Shown: piece by piece, positions 9,345 to 18,458 of the stretch
Layout: each line of letters starts with the position of its first letter
How positions within the stretch are numbered: position 1 is the first letter of the stretch
Notes under the pieces: generated by a model
The model's input: only the letters and a program-made list of their open reading frames with translations
The model's database searches: none
Told to the model about the DNA's origin: nothing
Translations under genes and position numbers: made by a program
Assembly: GCF_003663845.1 (NCBI RefSeq)
Contig: NZ_RCCA01000001.1
Location: 3,224,001-3,288,000, forward strand
Reading direction: 5' to 3'
Origin: Chryseobacterium sp. 7
GTDB lineage: Bacteria > Bacteroidota > Bacteroidia > Flavobacteriales > Weeksellaceae
Length of the DNA stretch: 64,000 nt

Positions 9345-9411
9345 AATTGAGTACCTTTAAAGACTAATTAAGATTCTACTGTTTCAGCCAGAATTTCAAG
9401 GGCTTTATTGT

Positions 9412-10761
9412 TTATTTTTCAAATACGGCATAATCTGAAACTTTGAAGCTGAAGTCTTTTCCGTTGCTGAAATCTCTTTTCGTTTTATCAAAAATATTTC
9501 TGAATGTTCCTGATACGTGTTCGTCTTCAATGGAAAAGTTAACGGGCTCTTTAGACATGTTCAGTACTACCAATACCTCGTTTTTTCCATTTTTCCTTAC
9601 ATAGGCCAGGATTTTGTCATTTGCCGTTGTATTCAGCAAGTATGTAGTCACATTAGGATCTCCTCCTTTTAAGGCAGGGTTTGAAGTTTTTAAATCTAAT
9701 AATGTTTTATAGAAACCTGCCAGCTGATAAGTATTGGTCCACTTGATGACATCTTTCTCGAAAAACTCCAGTCTTTTCATATTGGGAAGTTCCTGCCCGG
9801 AGTATAATAACGGTACACCATTCCATGTAGCGGAAAATACAGCCATTGGTTTGGTAATCACTCCGTATTTTTCATATTCTGTTCCATTCCATGAATTTTC
9901 GTCGTGGTTTGCAGTAAACCAAGCTCTCATAGAAGTATCTCCAATGTCAGAATATTGTCTCAGAAGATCTTTCAACTGCTGAAGAGGTTCATTTTTTTTG
10001 TAATAGTCAGCCGTTTTATGCATCCATTTCCATGAATAGCTTGCATCAAAAACTTTTCCGTACTCAGGAGTTTCTAATTCATCAAATTCTCCCAGCCAGA
10101 AAAGAGGTTTCACTTTTTCTACTTCAGGACGTGCCTGTTCCCAAAAGTCTACTTCTACCCATGAAGCAAGGTCACATCGGAAACCATCAATATTGGTTTC
10201 TTTTACCCAGAATTTCATCGCGTCAATCATTGCTTGGCGCATTTCCTGGTTTTTATAGTCGAGTTCAATAATATCGTCCATTCCCGAAGCGATATGAAAT
10301 TTACCGTCCGGATCTTTCAGATAAAACTCAGGATGTTTTTTTGTCCATACATGATCCCAGCCTGTATGGTTGGCCACCCAGTCTATGATTACTTTGAATC
10401 CTAATCTGTGTGCTTCATTTACCATATCTTTAAAATCCTGCAAAGTCCCGAATTCAGGGTTAATGGAAGTATAATCTGCTGCTGCATAAGGACTCCCCAT
10501 ACTTCCTTTTTTATTCTGCTGGGCAATTGGAGTAATGGGCATAAACCAGAGTGTTTTTACTCCCATAGATTTCAGGCGGGGCATTTCTTTTGCAAATGCT
10601 TTGAAAGTTCCTTCCTGAGTATATTGTCTTACGTTTACTTCATAGATATTTGTGGTTTGTTTCCAATCTTTTGGCAGTTCTGTCATCTTCTTTGTATTTT
10701 TTTGAGTGGTACAGGAAACAATTCCCAGACCAATTACAGCTAATAAAATTAATTTTTTCAT
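9412..10761 (-). CDS. GH13 alpha-amylase-family lipoprotein
   Basis: Glycoside hydrolase of the alpha-amylase family, probably acting on alpha-glucans at the cell envelope. The start at 10761 gives a lipoprotein signal (MKKLILLAVIGLGIVSC, lipidated C17); an ATG at 10818 adds a tail without meaning. The 449-residue protein keeps all four GH13 regions: DWVANH (127-132), the nucleophile in GFRCDLA (D197), the acid/base in WLGEFDE (E225) and the transition-state Asp in ANHDEN (D287). A short C-terminal beta domain follows. No other starch-utilisation gene is adjacent, so its substrate (maltodextrin, trehalose or other) stays open. Confidence 0.93.
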   Translation of the reverse strand: MKKLILLAVIGLGIVSCTTQKNTKKMTELPKDWKQTTNIYEVNVRQYTQEGTFKAFAKEMPRLKSMGVKTLWFMPITPIAQQNKKGSMGSPYAAADYTSINPEFGTLQDFKDMVNEAHRLGFKVIIDWVANHTGWDHVWTKKHPEFYLKDPDGKFHIASGMDDIIELDYKNQEMRQAMIDAMKFWVKETNIDGFRCDLASWVEVDFWEQARPEVEKVKPLFWLGEFDELETPEYGKVFDASYSWKWMHKTADYYKKNEPLQQLKDLLRQYSDIGDTSMRAWFTANHDENSWNGTEYEKYGVITKPMAVFSATWNGVPLLYSGQELPNMKRLEFFEKDVIKWTNTYQLAGFYKTLLDLKTSNPALKGGDPNVTTYLLNTTANDKILAYVRKNGKNEVLVVLNMSKEPVNFSIEDEHVSGTFRNIFDKTKRDFSNGKDFSFKVSDYAVFEK

Positions 10762-10775
10762 CAATCTATTTTTAA

Positions 10776-10783
10776 CAAAAGTA
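10776..10783 (-). promoter_or_regulatory. Possible -7 box of the GH13 gene
   Basis: Minus-strand TACTTTTG, an exact TAnnTTTG match 15 bases upstream of the ATG at 10761. The leader would be very short and no -33 TTG is visible. Confidence 0.35.
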
Positions 10784-10872
10784 AGGAATGTTTTTTGGGT
10801 GGAAAGGAGAAATAGCAAAATCAGCTTATTTGTAAATTACCTTTTTTAGTATTTCATTTTTCGTCATAAAAA

Positions 10873-10896
10873 AGCCCCGGATCAAAATCCAGGGCT
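10873..10896 (-). terminator. Terminator of the TnpR-family protein gene
   Basis: Stem AGCCC/GGGCT plus GGAT/ATCC with one internal mismatch and a 4-base loop, followed on the minus strand by TTTTTTA. It sits 17 bases after the stop at 10913. Confidence 0.8.
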
Positions 10897-10912
10897 GATA
10901 TATTTTTGTTGA

Positions 10913-11512
10913 CTATCTTTCGTCATCATTGTCATCTTCATCATCAAAGACATCGTCATTGTAGTCTTCTTCTTCCTCATCATCGAAGCTGTCATCATCT
11001 TCATCTGAAAAATTACCTCCTGCTCCAAAATCGTCATCAAAACCAAACTCATCATCTGCCAAAGGCATTGCTGATTTCTTTTTAGATCCTCCGGCACTTC
11101 CGTTTTTGCTAGGTGCTTTCAATGGAACGTTTCCAAATCTGTATACTGTGATAGGATAATTAACTCCTTTTGTTTCTTCAATTACTTCCACAAGCTCACA
11201 GAAGAATTCCCAAAGATCAAGAAGCCCATACTGGAACTGTGCTTTGTCTCCTACATTTGCAAAAGCTTCATCAATGTAAACATCTGACATAATCTCACCA
11301 TCACCATCATCACTCATATCTTCTAATGGGACACTTTTTACGATTGTTCCGTCATCTTCTAACAGATTAAAAGTAGAAAGTTCATCTCCCTGCAGACTGA
11401 ATGCACTTTTAATTCCTAAATGTAAGTTCCATAACGTTTGCTTTCCCTTAACTTCGACATCACGGAAAATATCCTCTTTCGCATCTAATATTACGCGGAT
11501 TTTGTAAACCAT
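10913..11512 (-). CDS. IS1096-passenger TnpR-like (pRiA4b ORF-3-like) acidic protein
   Basis: 199 residues. The N-terminal 130 residues have the pattern of the plasmid pRiA4b ORF-3 / IS1096 passenger TnpR family (MVYKIRVILDAKEDIFRDVEV, then WNLHLGIKSAF and YGLLDLWEFFCELVE). The last 50 residues are almost all Asp, Glu and Ser, a low-complexity acidic tail. Despite the family name there is no transposase, terminal repeat or other mobile-element trace here, and the gene has its own good promoter and terminator, so it looks like a resident chromosomal gene. Molecular role unknown. Confidence 0.75.
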   Translation of the reverse strand: MVYKIRVILDAKEDIFRDVEVKGKQTLWNLHLGIKSAFSLQGDELSTFNLLEDDGTIVKSVPLEDMSDDGDGEIMSDVYIDEAFANVGDKAQFQYGLLDLWEFFCELVEVIEETKGVNYPITVYRFGNVPLKAPSKNGSAGGSKKKSAMPLADDEFGFDDDFGAGGNFSDEDDDSFDDEEEEDYNDDVFDDEDDNDDER

Positions 11513-11565
11513 ATCAGTTTCTTAAATTACTTTTTTGCCTTTATAATTATGATAAATCTCTGTTG

Positions 11566-11593
11566 CAAATATATAATAAATGACATGTGACAA
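11566..11593 (-). promoter_or_regulatory. Promoter of the TnpR-family protein gene
   Basis: TTG (11591-11593), 17-base spacer, then TATATTTG (11566-11573), an exact match to the Bacteroidota TTG / TAnnTTTG pattern, about 54 bases upstream of the start codon. Confidence 0.6.
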
Positions 11594-11646
11594 AAAAATA
11601 TTTCAGGATTTTTTAAAATATTTTTTTTTCTTACATTTTGCAGGAA

Positions 11647-12678
11647 TTATTTACTTTTTTCAAGCATAAAACTAAACTTTGTGCCTTCAAGGTACACGCT
11701 TTCTACGGTAATATTTTCGTTATGTGCTTCCAGTATGTGTTTTACGATAGCCAAACCAAGCCCGGAACCTCCTTCTCTTCGGCTTCTGCTGGTTTCTACA
11801 CGGTAAAATCTTTCGAAGATTCTTGGAAGGATTTCAGATTTGATCCCCATTCCGTTGTCTATCACTTCTATCAGCACCTTATTTTTCAGGACGCTGGTTT
11901 TTACGATTACTTTTGCTTCCTGTCTGTTAGCATAATGAATTGCATTGGAAATAAGATTTATGAAAACCTGAGAAATCTTTTGTTTATCAGCCTCCACAAA
12001 GATCTGCGGATGAAGGGTCTGAATCTGTAATGTTGTATTTCGTTTTTCAGCTTCAAGATCAAGAAGGTCAAAAATTTCCTTGATCAAAAGGTTGACATCA
12101 AATTTTGAAACGGTAAGATTAATTTCTCCTGCTTCCAGCCTGTTGATCATATCCAGATCTTTCACAATGGCAATCAGTCTTTCTACTGATATATCAATTC
12201 TTTCCAGATATTTATCACGGATGGTAAGATTGTCTACCCCACCATCTCTTAGAGTTTCCACATATCCCTGGATAGAAAATAAAGGAGTTTTCAGCTCATG
12301 GGAAACATTTCCGATGTATTCTTTACGGTAGCTTTCCATCTCTTTCATCATATCAATTTCTGATACCTGCTGCTGATTGAGATCTGAAAATCTTTCTCCT
12401 AATTCTTTAATGGTTATATTTTCGTCGTGATTCTGTACTATTTCCTGCGGAAGAAATCCTGAAAGACCTTTTACCTGTTTTCTGCTGTAGTAATTGAAAA
12501 GGAGTTCCAGCACGACACAGTTAATCAGAAAGATCAGGACAATACAGATGAAAAGACCCGTTTTAAACAAAGGGGTCTCATAATAGATATCTTTCAGTGA
12601 GTCGAATACGACCACCAAAAGGAACATTACCAGTGTCAGCAGACAGGAGGCAACAAGGGTAAGTCTGTAAAATTTCAA
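11647..12678 (-). CDS. Sensor histidine kinase, PhoR-like
   Basis: Inner-membrane sensor kinase of 343 residues. Two membrane helices (about 8-25 and 40-62) enclose only a very short periplasmic loop, as in PhoR. Then comes a linker, the HisKA domain with phosphoacceptor H127 (GNVSHELKTPL), and a complete ATP-binding domain: N box FINLISNAIHYAN, G1 DNGMGI, F box IFERFYR and G2 GGSGLGLAIVKH. It follows the response regulator gene by 48 bases on the same strand, so the two form a pair. The stimulus cannot be read directly; the PhoR idea rests on the short sensor loop and the partner. Confidence 0.88.
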   Translation of the reverse strand: MKFYRLTLVASCLLTLVMFLLVVVFDSLKDIYYETPLFKTGLFICIVLIFLINCVVLELLFNYYSRKQVKGLSGFLPQEIVQNHDENITIKELGERFSDLNQQQVSEIDMMKEMESYRKEYIGNVSHELKTPLFSIQGYVETLRDGGVDNLTIRDKYLERIDISVERLIAIVKDLDMINRLEAGEINLTVSKFDVNLLIKEIFDLLDLEAEKRNTTLQIQTLHPQIFVEADKQKISQVFINLISNAIHYANRQEAKVIVKTSVLKNKVLIEVIDNGMGIKSEILPRIFERFYRVETSRSRREGGSGLGLAIVKHILEAHNENITVESVYLEGTKFSFMLEKSK

Positions 12679-12726
12679 TTTTACAACGTTTTAATGATTC
12701 AACGTAAAGTTAAGATTTTTAGCGAA

Positions 12727-13401
12727 TTAAACGATCAGTTTATACCCAATCCCTTTTAATGTCTGAATCGTATTGATTCCCAGCTTTTCTCTCAGCCTTC
12801 TGATGTGAACATCTATGGTTCTCTCCCCTACAATCACATCATTACCCCAAACTTTTTCCAGAATTTCTTCTCTCTTAAAAACCTTTTCAGTATTGGAAGC
12901 CAAAAGGTAAAGCAAATCAAATTCTTTTTTGGGAAGAAGAAATTGCTGTCCGCTTTTGGAAACTCTGAAGTTATCTTTGTCAATAACAAGGTCTCCGATT
13001 TCGATTAGTTTTGCATTGTCAGACACCTGAGAGGTAAGCTGTAATAATGCGTTTACTTTAGAGATAAGGATTTTCGGTTTGATCAGTTTTACGATATAAT
13101 CATTGGCACCGGCCTGAAAACCTGCTAACTGAGAAAATTCTTCGCTTCTTGCAGAAAGGAACACAATAAGTGTTTTTTGAAGTTCTTTCACTTTACGAAG
13201 TTCCTGACAGGTTTCTATACCATCCTTTTCAGGCATCATGACATCTAATAAGATAAGATCCGGAACAATTTCCTTTGCTTTTTCTATCCCTTCGTTACCA
13301 TTGGTAGCTGTATAGATATCATACCCCTCCTTTTCCAAATTGTAGGACAGAATCTCTAAAATGTCCAGTTCATCGTCTATTAAAAGAATTTTTTTGCTCA
13401 T
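12727..13401 (-). CDS. OmpR/PhoB-family response regulator
   Basis: 224 residues: receiver domain (1-120) with acidic pocket DDE (9-11), phosphoacceptor D53 (LILLDVMMPEKDG), the switch Ser in LSA and K105; then a winged-helix DNA-binding domain ending RTIDVHIRRLREKLG and LKGIGYKL. K105 is followed by Leu where almost all family members have Pro (usual KP, here KL), next to an extra KPK. It is the first gene of the two-gene regulator/kinase operon and is divergent from a TonB receptor gene whose promoter carries tandem 11-bp-spaced repeats, the type of site this family binds. Confidence 0.9.
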   Translation of the reverse strand: MSKKILLIDDELDILEILSYNLEKEGYDIYTATNGNEGIEKAKEIVPDLILLDVMMPEKDGIETCQELRKVKELQKTLIVFLSARSEEFSQLAGFQAGANDYIVKLIKPKILISKVNALLQLTSQVSDNAKLIEIGDLVIDKDNFRVSKSGQQFLLPKKEFDLLYLLASNTEKVFKREEILEKVWGNDVIVGERTIDVHIRRLREKLGINTIQTLKGIGYKLIV

Positions 13402-13422
13402 CTTCTAGTTTAAGAATTCCCA

Positions 13423-13430
13423 CAAAATTA
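13423..13430 (-). promoter_or_regulatory. -7 box of the response regulator/kinase operon
   Basis: Minus-strand TAATTTTG, exact TAnnTTTG, 22 bases before the ATG at 13401. No TTG at ideal spacing. Confidence 0.45.
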
Positions 13431-13657
13431 ATTATTTCAATTGATTTCATCTATCTGCCAAATGTTAACTAATTATTAAAAAATTACATTTTAGCTTAAA
13501 ATTACAAAATCAATAAAAAAATTAACAAATAAATACACACAAACCAAATATAAGGAATAATATTTAAAATTAAAACAAAAATTATAATTATATAAATAAA
13601 ACATCGATAACTGTAAAATCCCTCCAATCGTTAATACAAACTTCACAATTAATTAAG

Positions 13658-13697
13658 ATTATCCTAAAGTTTTCCTAAAAACTTAGCCTTTATTTTG
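13658..13697 (+). promoter_or_regulatory. Tandem 11-bp-spaced repeats before a -7 box: candidate PhoB-type operator
   Basis: TCCTAAA occurs at 13662-13668 and 13673-13679, exactly 11 bases (one helical turn) apart; the surrounding 11-mers agree at 8 of 11 positions. A near-consensus -7 box TATTTTG (13691-13697) follows 11 bases after the second repeat, and no -33 TTG is present, so the repeats occupy the place of the -33 element. This is the geometry of activator sites bound by OmpR/PhoB proteins, one of which is encoded divergently 325 bases away. The regulatory link is inference. Confidence 0.5.
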
Positions 13698-13725
13698 CCC
13701 TTGAAAAAGAAGTAAAAGAAGTAAA

Positions 13726-16515
13726 ATGAAAAAACAACTCCACAAGAGCATTGTGCTACTTGCCTTGTTTTCTGCTGGCTATGCTTTTGCACAAAGCCAG
13801 ATTTTGGAAGGTAGGGTATTGGACGAGAAAGATAATACTCCTATAGAAGGGGTAAAAGTAAAAGTAAATGGCCAGGAGGTAACTACTGACATTTCCGGAT
13901 ACTACTCTATCAACCTTTCCCCTGGTGCCAATTACATTGTAACAGTAAGCTCCAATGGGTACAACAGAAAAGAGATCAGCGAGGTTATCATCAAAAATGA
14001 AGGTAATACTCATCTTGACATCGTTCTGGACAAGCCTTCTACGAAAGAAAAAGAAATTGAGGGAGTTGTCATAAAATCTAATGCAAGAAAAGAAACCATA
14101 GCCTCTACAATCGGTTTACAGAAAAACGCCGGTGTAGTTTCTCAGGTTATCGGTGTTGAAGCCATTAAAAGAAGTCCGGACAGAAACACAGGGGAAGTTC
14201 TGAAGAGAGTTTCCGGGGTGAGTTTATCTGAAGGAAAATATATCGTAGTAAGAGGTTTATCAGACCGTTACAATCAGGCGATGCTAAATGGTATTCAGTT
14301 ATCCAGTACGGAGCCTGACAGAAAGACTTTCTCTTTTGACCTTTTCCCTGCTAACGTTATCGAAACTCTTGTTATCAACAAAACTTTCATTCCTGAATAT
14401 ACCGGAGAATGGGGAGGTGCTTTGATTCAGGTAAATACTAAGGATATTCCTAATAAGAATTTCTTCAACGTACAGGTAGGTGTAGGAGGAAATACCGCTA
14501 CTATGGGACAGGAGTTCCGTATGCAGAAAGGCGGAAAATGGGATTTCTTAGGAATTGATGACGGTTACAGAAAACTACCTACCAATATGCCTGCAAAAAA
14601 TGCTTTCAGTATTCTTACTGAAGCTCAGAAAACAGAGATTGGTAAAGGATATACAAAGAATTTGGGATATAACAGTATTGGTTATCCTGAAAATATCAGT
14701 TTACAGTTAGATGGTGGATTTAATACAAAAGTATTCGGAAAAGATTTAGGGGTAATTGCTGTTTTAAATTACTCTAACAACAAAAGAAGAACTGAGTCTA
14801 CCAACCGTTTCTTTACCATTAACGACCAGCTTGCTGATACCAACTTCGATTATTATACAGAAAAATACAGCAATGATATTATTTTAGGAGGAATGTTGAA
14901 CCTGGCTTTAAAGCTGAACAGCAACAATAAAATTTCCCTAAAGAATATCATCACCAACAATACAGTGAATCACATGTCCTTCAGAACAGGAAAGGACTTT
15001 GAGTTTGATCCTATCAACGGAACAAACATTATGGCAAGGGAGATTGGATTTAAAGAAACTACTTTCTACAACTCTACCCTTACCGGTAACCACAAAATTG
15101 ATGTTCTTGGCGGCCTTACCGTAAACTGGTACGGAAGCTTCGGGATCCTTGATCAGTATATTCCTTTGCTGCAGCGTTTGCAGTATAACCAATATACAAA
15201 CATGACAGGAAGCCCTTATTTAGCATTGATTTCTAATGGTCTTTCTCAAAAATCAGGAAGTGTATTCTACTCTACTTTAAGTGACTATCTATATAATGCA
15301 GGGGGGGATGTTTCCAAGACATTTACGATGTTTGGTCAAAAGCAAACCATCAAGGGAGGTTATTTATTCCAGGTAAAAGACAGAATATATAATTCCAGAC
15401 CTTTCTCAGTAAGACTTGAAAACTTCAACCAGGGATTACTTTCCCAGCCTTTCGAAACTATTTTCAATCCTGAGAATTTCGGGGGTAATGGTGGATTTAC
15501 ATTTGATGAAATTGCAGGAAACCAGTACAGATATATTGCCAACACCATCCTTAACGCAGGATATTTACAGTTTGACAATAACTTTACACCATGGCTAAGA
15601 GCAGTTTGGGGATTAAGAGTTGAAAACTTTGACCAATTGGTGGGAAGCACAAAGAAAAGCGACGACCGTTTTGTGAACACACGTGTTACAGACTTCTTAC
15701 CGGCTGTTAACTTGACATTCAAGGTAAATCCTAAAATGAATATCCGTGTTGCAGGTTCACAAACTGTAGTAAGACCTGAATTCAGAGAAGTTTCTCCTTT
15801 AGCATACTATGATTTTGATTTAGGAGCTACTGTAATCGGTAACAAGTCTATTGAAAGAACGAAAATCACGAGTGCCGACGTTCGTTGGGAATATTACCCA
15901 AGAAACGGAGAAATTATATCCGTAGCAGGTTTCTATAAAAACTTTAAAAAGCCTATCGAATTATACTTCAACCAGTCTGGGGTAGGAACCAGTAATACCT
16001 TCAACTACCTTAATGTAGATAAAGCTGATGCTTACGGGGTAGAATTGGAAGTAAGAAAAAAACTGGATTTTGTAAGTGCTCTTAAAAACTTTACCCTGGG
16101 TGGAAACGTAGCTTTAATTAAAAACAAAGTAACAGACGAAGCTACTAAGATTGACAGACCAATGCAGGGGCAGTCTCCATATACTGTGAACGTAAGTCTT
16201 CAGTATGATACTGAAAAATCGGGATGGTCTTCTACAGTTTTATTCAACATGATCGGAAGAAGAATCCTTTATGTAGGAAACGATCAGGTACCACCAATCT
16301 GGGAAGCACCAAGACCTCTTTTAGACTTCCAGCTTGCTAAAAAGATCTGGAGCAACAAAGGAGAGATCAAGCTGAATGTTTCAGATATCCTGAACCGTCG
16401 TGCTAAATTCTACCATGACCTGAACGACAACGGTAAGTATGATAACAAAGATGCTCTTGCTATCGAAAGACTTTCAGGAACTAATATCAGTTTAACACTG
16501 GGATACAATTTTTAA
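13726..16515 (+). CDS. TonB-dependent receptor with carboxypeptidase-regulatory-like domain
   Basis: Outer-membrane gated transporter of 929 residues. Signal peptide 1-22 (AFAQ), then a CarboxypepD_reg-like beta-sandwich (about 25-101, GRVLDEKDNTPIEGVKV), a TonB-box-like EIEGVVIKS, the plug (RNTGEVLKRVSGVSL, VVRGLSDRYNQAMLNG) and a 22-strand-type barrel ending in LTLGYNF with the C-terminal Phe typical of outer-membrane barrels. It is not SusC-like and has no SusD partner; instead a lipoprotein gene starts 45 bases downstream. Divergent from the PhoR/PhoB-like pair, with an operator-like repeat in its promoter. Substrate unknown; a phosphate-containing compound is a reasonable guess only. Confidence 0.92.
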   Translation: MKKQLHKSIVLLALFSAGYAFAQSQILEGRVLDEKDNTPIEGVKVKVNGQEVTTDISGYYSINLSPGANYIVTVSSNGYNRKEISEVIIKNEGNTHLDIVLDKPSTKEKEIEGVVIKSNARKETIASTIGLQKNAGVVSQVIGVEAIKRSPDRNTGEVLKRVSGVSLSEGKYIVVRGLSDRYNQAMLNGIQLSSTEPDRKTFSFDLFPANVIETLVINKTFIPEYTGEWGGALIQVNTKDIPNKNFFNVQVGVGGNTATMGQEFRMQKGGKWDFLGIDDGYRKLPTNMPAKNAFSILTEAQKTEIGKGYTKNLGYNSIGYPENISLQLDGGFNTKVFGKDLGVIAVLNYSNNKRRTESTNRFFTINDQLADTNFDYYTEKYSNDIILGGMLNLALKLNSNNKISLKNIITNNTVNHMSFRTGKDFEFDPINGTNIMAREIGFKETTFYNSTLTGNHKIDVLGGLTVNWYGSFGILDQYIPLLQRLQYNQYTNMTGSPYLALISNGLSQKSGSVFYSTLSDYLYNAGGDVSKTFTMFGQKQTIKGGYLFQVKDRIYNSRPFSVRLENFNQGLLSQPFETIFNPENFGGNGGFTFDEIAGNQYRYIANTILNAGYLQFDNNFTPWLRAVWGLRVENFDQLVGSTKKSDDRFVNTRVTDFLPAVNLTFKVNPKMNIRVAGSQTVVRPEFREVSPLAYYDFDLGATVIGNKSIERTKITSADVRWEYYPRNGEIISVAGFYKNFKKPIELYFNQSGVGTSNTFNYLNVDKADAYGVELEVRKKLDFVSALKNFTLGGNVALIKNKVTDEATKIDRPMQGQSPYTVNVSLQYDTEKSGWSSTVLFNMIGRRILYVGNDQVPPIWEAPRPLLDFQLAKKIWSNKGEIKLNVSDILNRRAKFYHDLNDNGKYDNKDALAIERLSGTNISLTLGYNF

Positions 16516-16560
16516 TTCACTCAACAAAATAATCTAATAAATAATTTAATTCTTTATAAC

Positions 16561-17970
16561 ATGAAAAAGTTCGTTTTATATTCTTTAATGCTTGGCGCTC
16601 TAGTATCAACTACCGCATGTAGAAATATAGAAGAAGATGGACCTACCATTATTCAAAATGGAGGTAACGGAAACGGAGATTCTGAAAACCTTATTCTTTC
16701 AGGAAAGATCACTTCCAGCCTTACGCTTAAAGCCAATAAAATCTATAAGCTGAGAGGACTTGTATATGTAACTAACGGAGCTACTTTAACTATCGAGCCA
16801 GGTACAAAGATTGTAGGTGAAGCTGATAAAAACGGAGCTTTGATCATTACAAAAGGAAGTAAAATCATGGCAGAAGGTACTGCTGCCAATCCAATTATCT
16901 TCACTTCTGAAAAACCAAGTCCTAAAAGAGGAGACTGGGCAGGTGTAGTAATCTTAGGAAATGCTCCTACCAATGCTTCTTTCGGTGGAGCAAACGGAGT
17001 TGGAGAGATTGAAGGAGGTATCAACAACTCTGAAGGTCTTGGACTTTACGGTGGAAATAATGCTGCTGACAACAGTGGTGTATTAAAATATGTAAGAATA
17101 GAATATGCAGGATATGCATTCTTACCGGATAAAGAGATCAACGGTCTTACATTCGGGGGTGTAGGTAACGGAACTACAGTAGATTACGTAGAAGTTGCCT
17201 ATGCTAATGATGACAGCTTTGAGTGGTTCGGAGGAACGGTAAACTGTTCTCACCTTATTTCTTATAAAGGTCTTGACGATGATTTCGATACTGACAATGG
17301 TTTCTCAGGAAATATTCAGTTTGGTATCGCAGTAAGAGATTCTCAGGTAGCAGACGTTTCGGGTTCTAACGCATTTGAATCTGACAATGATGCTAACGGT
17401 TCTACTTTGACACCTCAGACATCCGCTACGTTCTCTAACATGACGATTATCGGGCCAATCAACTCTGCGGCTCCTGGATCAATCAATGCATTATTCCAGA
17501 ATGCATTACAGATCAGAAGAAACTCATCTATCTCTGTATTCAACTCTGTATTCACAGGATTCCCTGTAGGTTTATTCATTGATGCTACGAAAGGGGCTCC
17601 AACGGATAACAATATTGTAGGTAACAAATTATTCTTTGAAAACAACGTTTTAGCAGGAAACCAGACTCCTTTAAAATTCGGACCATCTACTTCTACTCCT
17701 ACAACGTATACATTAAACGATCTTACAACTTGGTTTAATGCTAAAGGAAACACCATCCTTGCTTCTACAGCGGATGTAAAACTTGCCGGTGCATGGGCTC
17801 CTGCAGGAACTACCCCAAACTTTACTCCTAATGCTGGTTCTCCGTTATTAACTGGAGGAGCATTTACTAATCCTAAATTAGCAACTTGGTTCACACAGGT
17901 TACTTACAGAGGTGCAGTAAAAGATGCCAACGATACGTGGTATGCAGGATGGACTAACTTTAACTTATAA
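16561..17970 (+). CDS. Secreted lipoprotein with right-handed beta-helix character
   Basis: 469 residues with a lipoprotein-like signal (MKKFVLYSLMLGALVSTTAC, C20). The body is Gly/Asn-rich and repetitive with short strands, for example TNGATLTIEPGTKIVG, AGVVILGNAPTNASFGG and VRIEYAGY, in the style of parallel beta-helix proteins. It contains an acidic segment (YKGLDDDFDTDNG, YANDDSFEWFGG) that could bind cations. It lies 45 bases downstream of the TonB receptor gene and before a strong terminator, so the two are almost certainly one operon and the lipoprotein is probably its surface or periplasmic partner. No named family recognised. Confidence 0.75.
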   Translation: MKKFVLYSLMLGALVSTTACRNIEEDGPTIIQNGGNGNGDSENLILSGKITSSLTLKANKIYKLRGLVYVTNGATLTIEPGTKIVGEADKNGALIITKGSKIMAEGTAANPIIFTSEKPSPKRGDWAGVVILGNAPTNASFGGANGVGEIEGGINNSEGLGLYGGNNAADNSGVLKYVRIEYAGYAFLPDKEINGLTFGGVGNGTTVDYVEVAYANDDSFEWFGGTVNCSHLISYKGLDDDFDTDNGFSGNIQFGIAVRDSQVADVSGSNAFESDNDANGSTLTPQTSATFSNMTIIGPINSAAPGSINALFQNALQIRRNSSISVFNSVFTGFPVGLFIDATKGAPTDNNIVGNKLFFENNVLAGNQTPLKFGPSTSTPTTYTLNDLTTWFNAKGNTILASTADVKLAGAWAPAGTTPNFTPNAGSPLLTGGAFTNPKLATWFTQVTYRGAVKDANDTWYAGWTNFNL

Positions 17971-18007
17971 CACATCATATAAGTACTTAGATTTAATTTC
18001 AAATAAA

Positions 18008-18040
18008 AGGCCTTCGGAAATTATTTTCCGAGGGCTTTTT
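18008..18040 (+). terminator. Terminator of the receptor/lipoprotein operon
   Basis: Stem around CGGAAA/TTTCCG extended by AAGGCC/GGGCTT with small imperfections, then TTTTTT. It starts 38 bases after the lipoprotein stop codon. Confidence 0.75.
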
Positions 18041-18120
18041 TAATGGTAATTATTGAATATGGTAGTTATCTCCCAAAATTAATATTAAGCGTTGTTCACA
18101 TTGTGAAAATTAAAAACTGT

Positions 18121-18385
<265 letters not shown>

Positions 18386-18458
18386 AAAAAAAAGCCACCA
18401 GAAAAACATCCGATGGCGATTACAAAAAACAAGTGTATAAAAAAATATATACTTCACA

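Noticed and set aside
10913..11512. Transposon remnant around the TnpR-named protein
   Set aside because: No transposase, inverted repeats or target duplication were found; the family name is historical.
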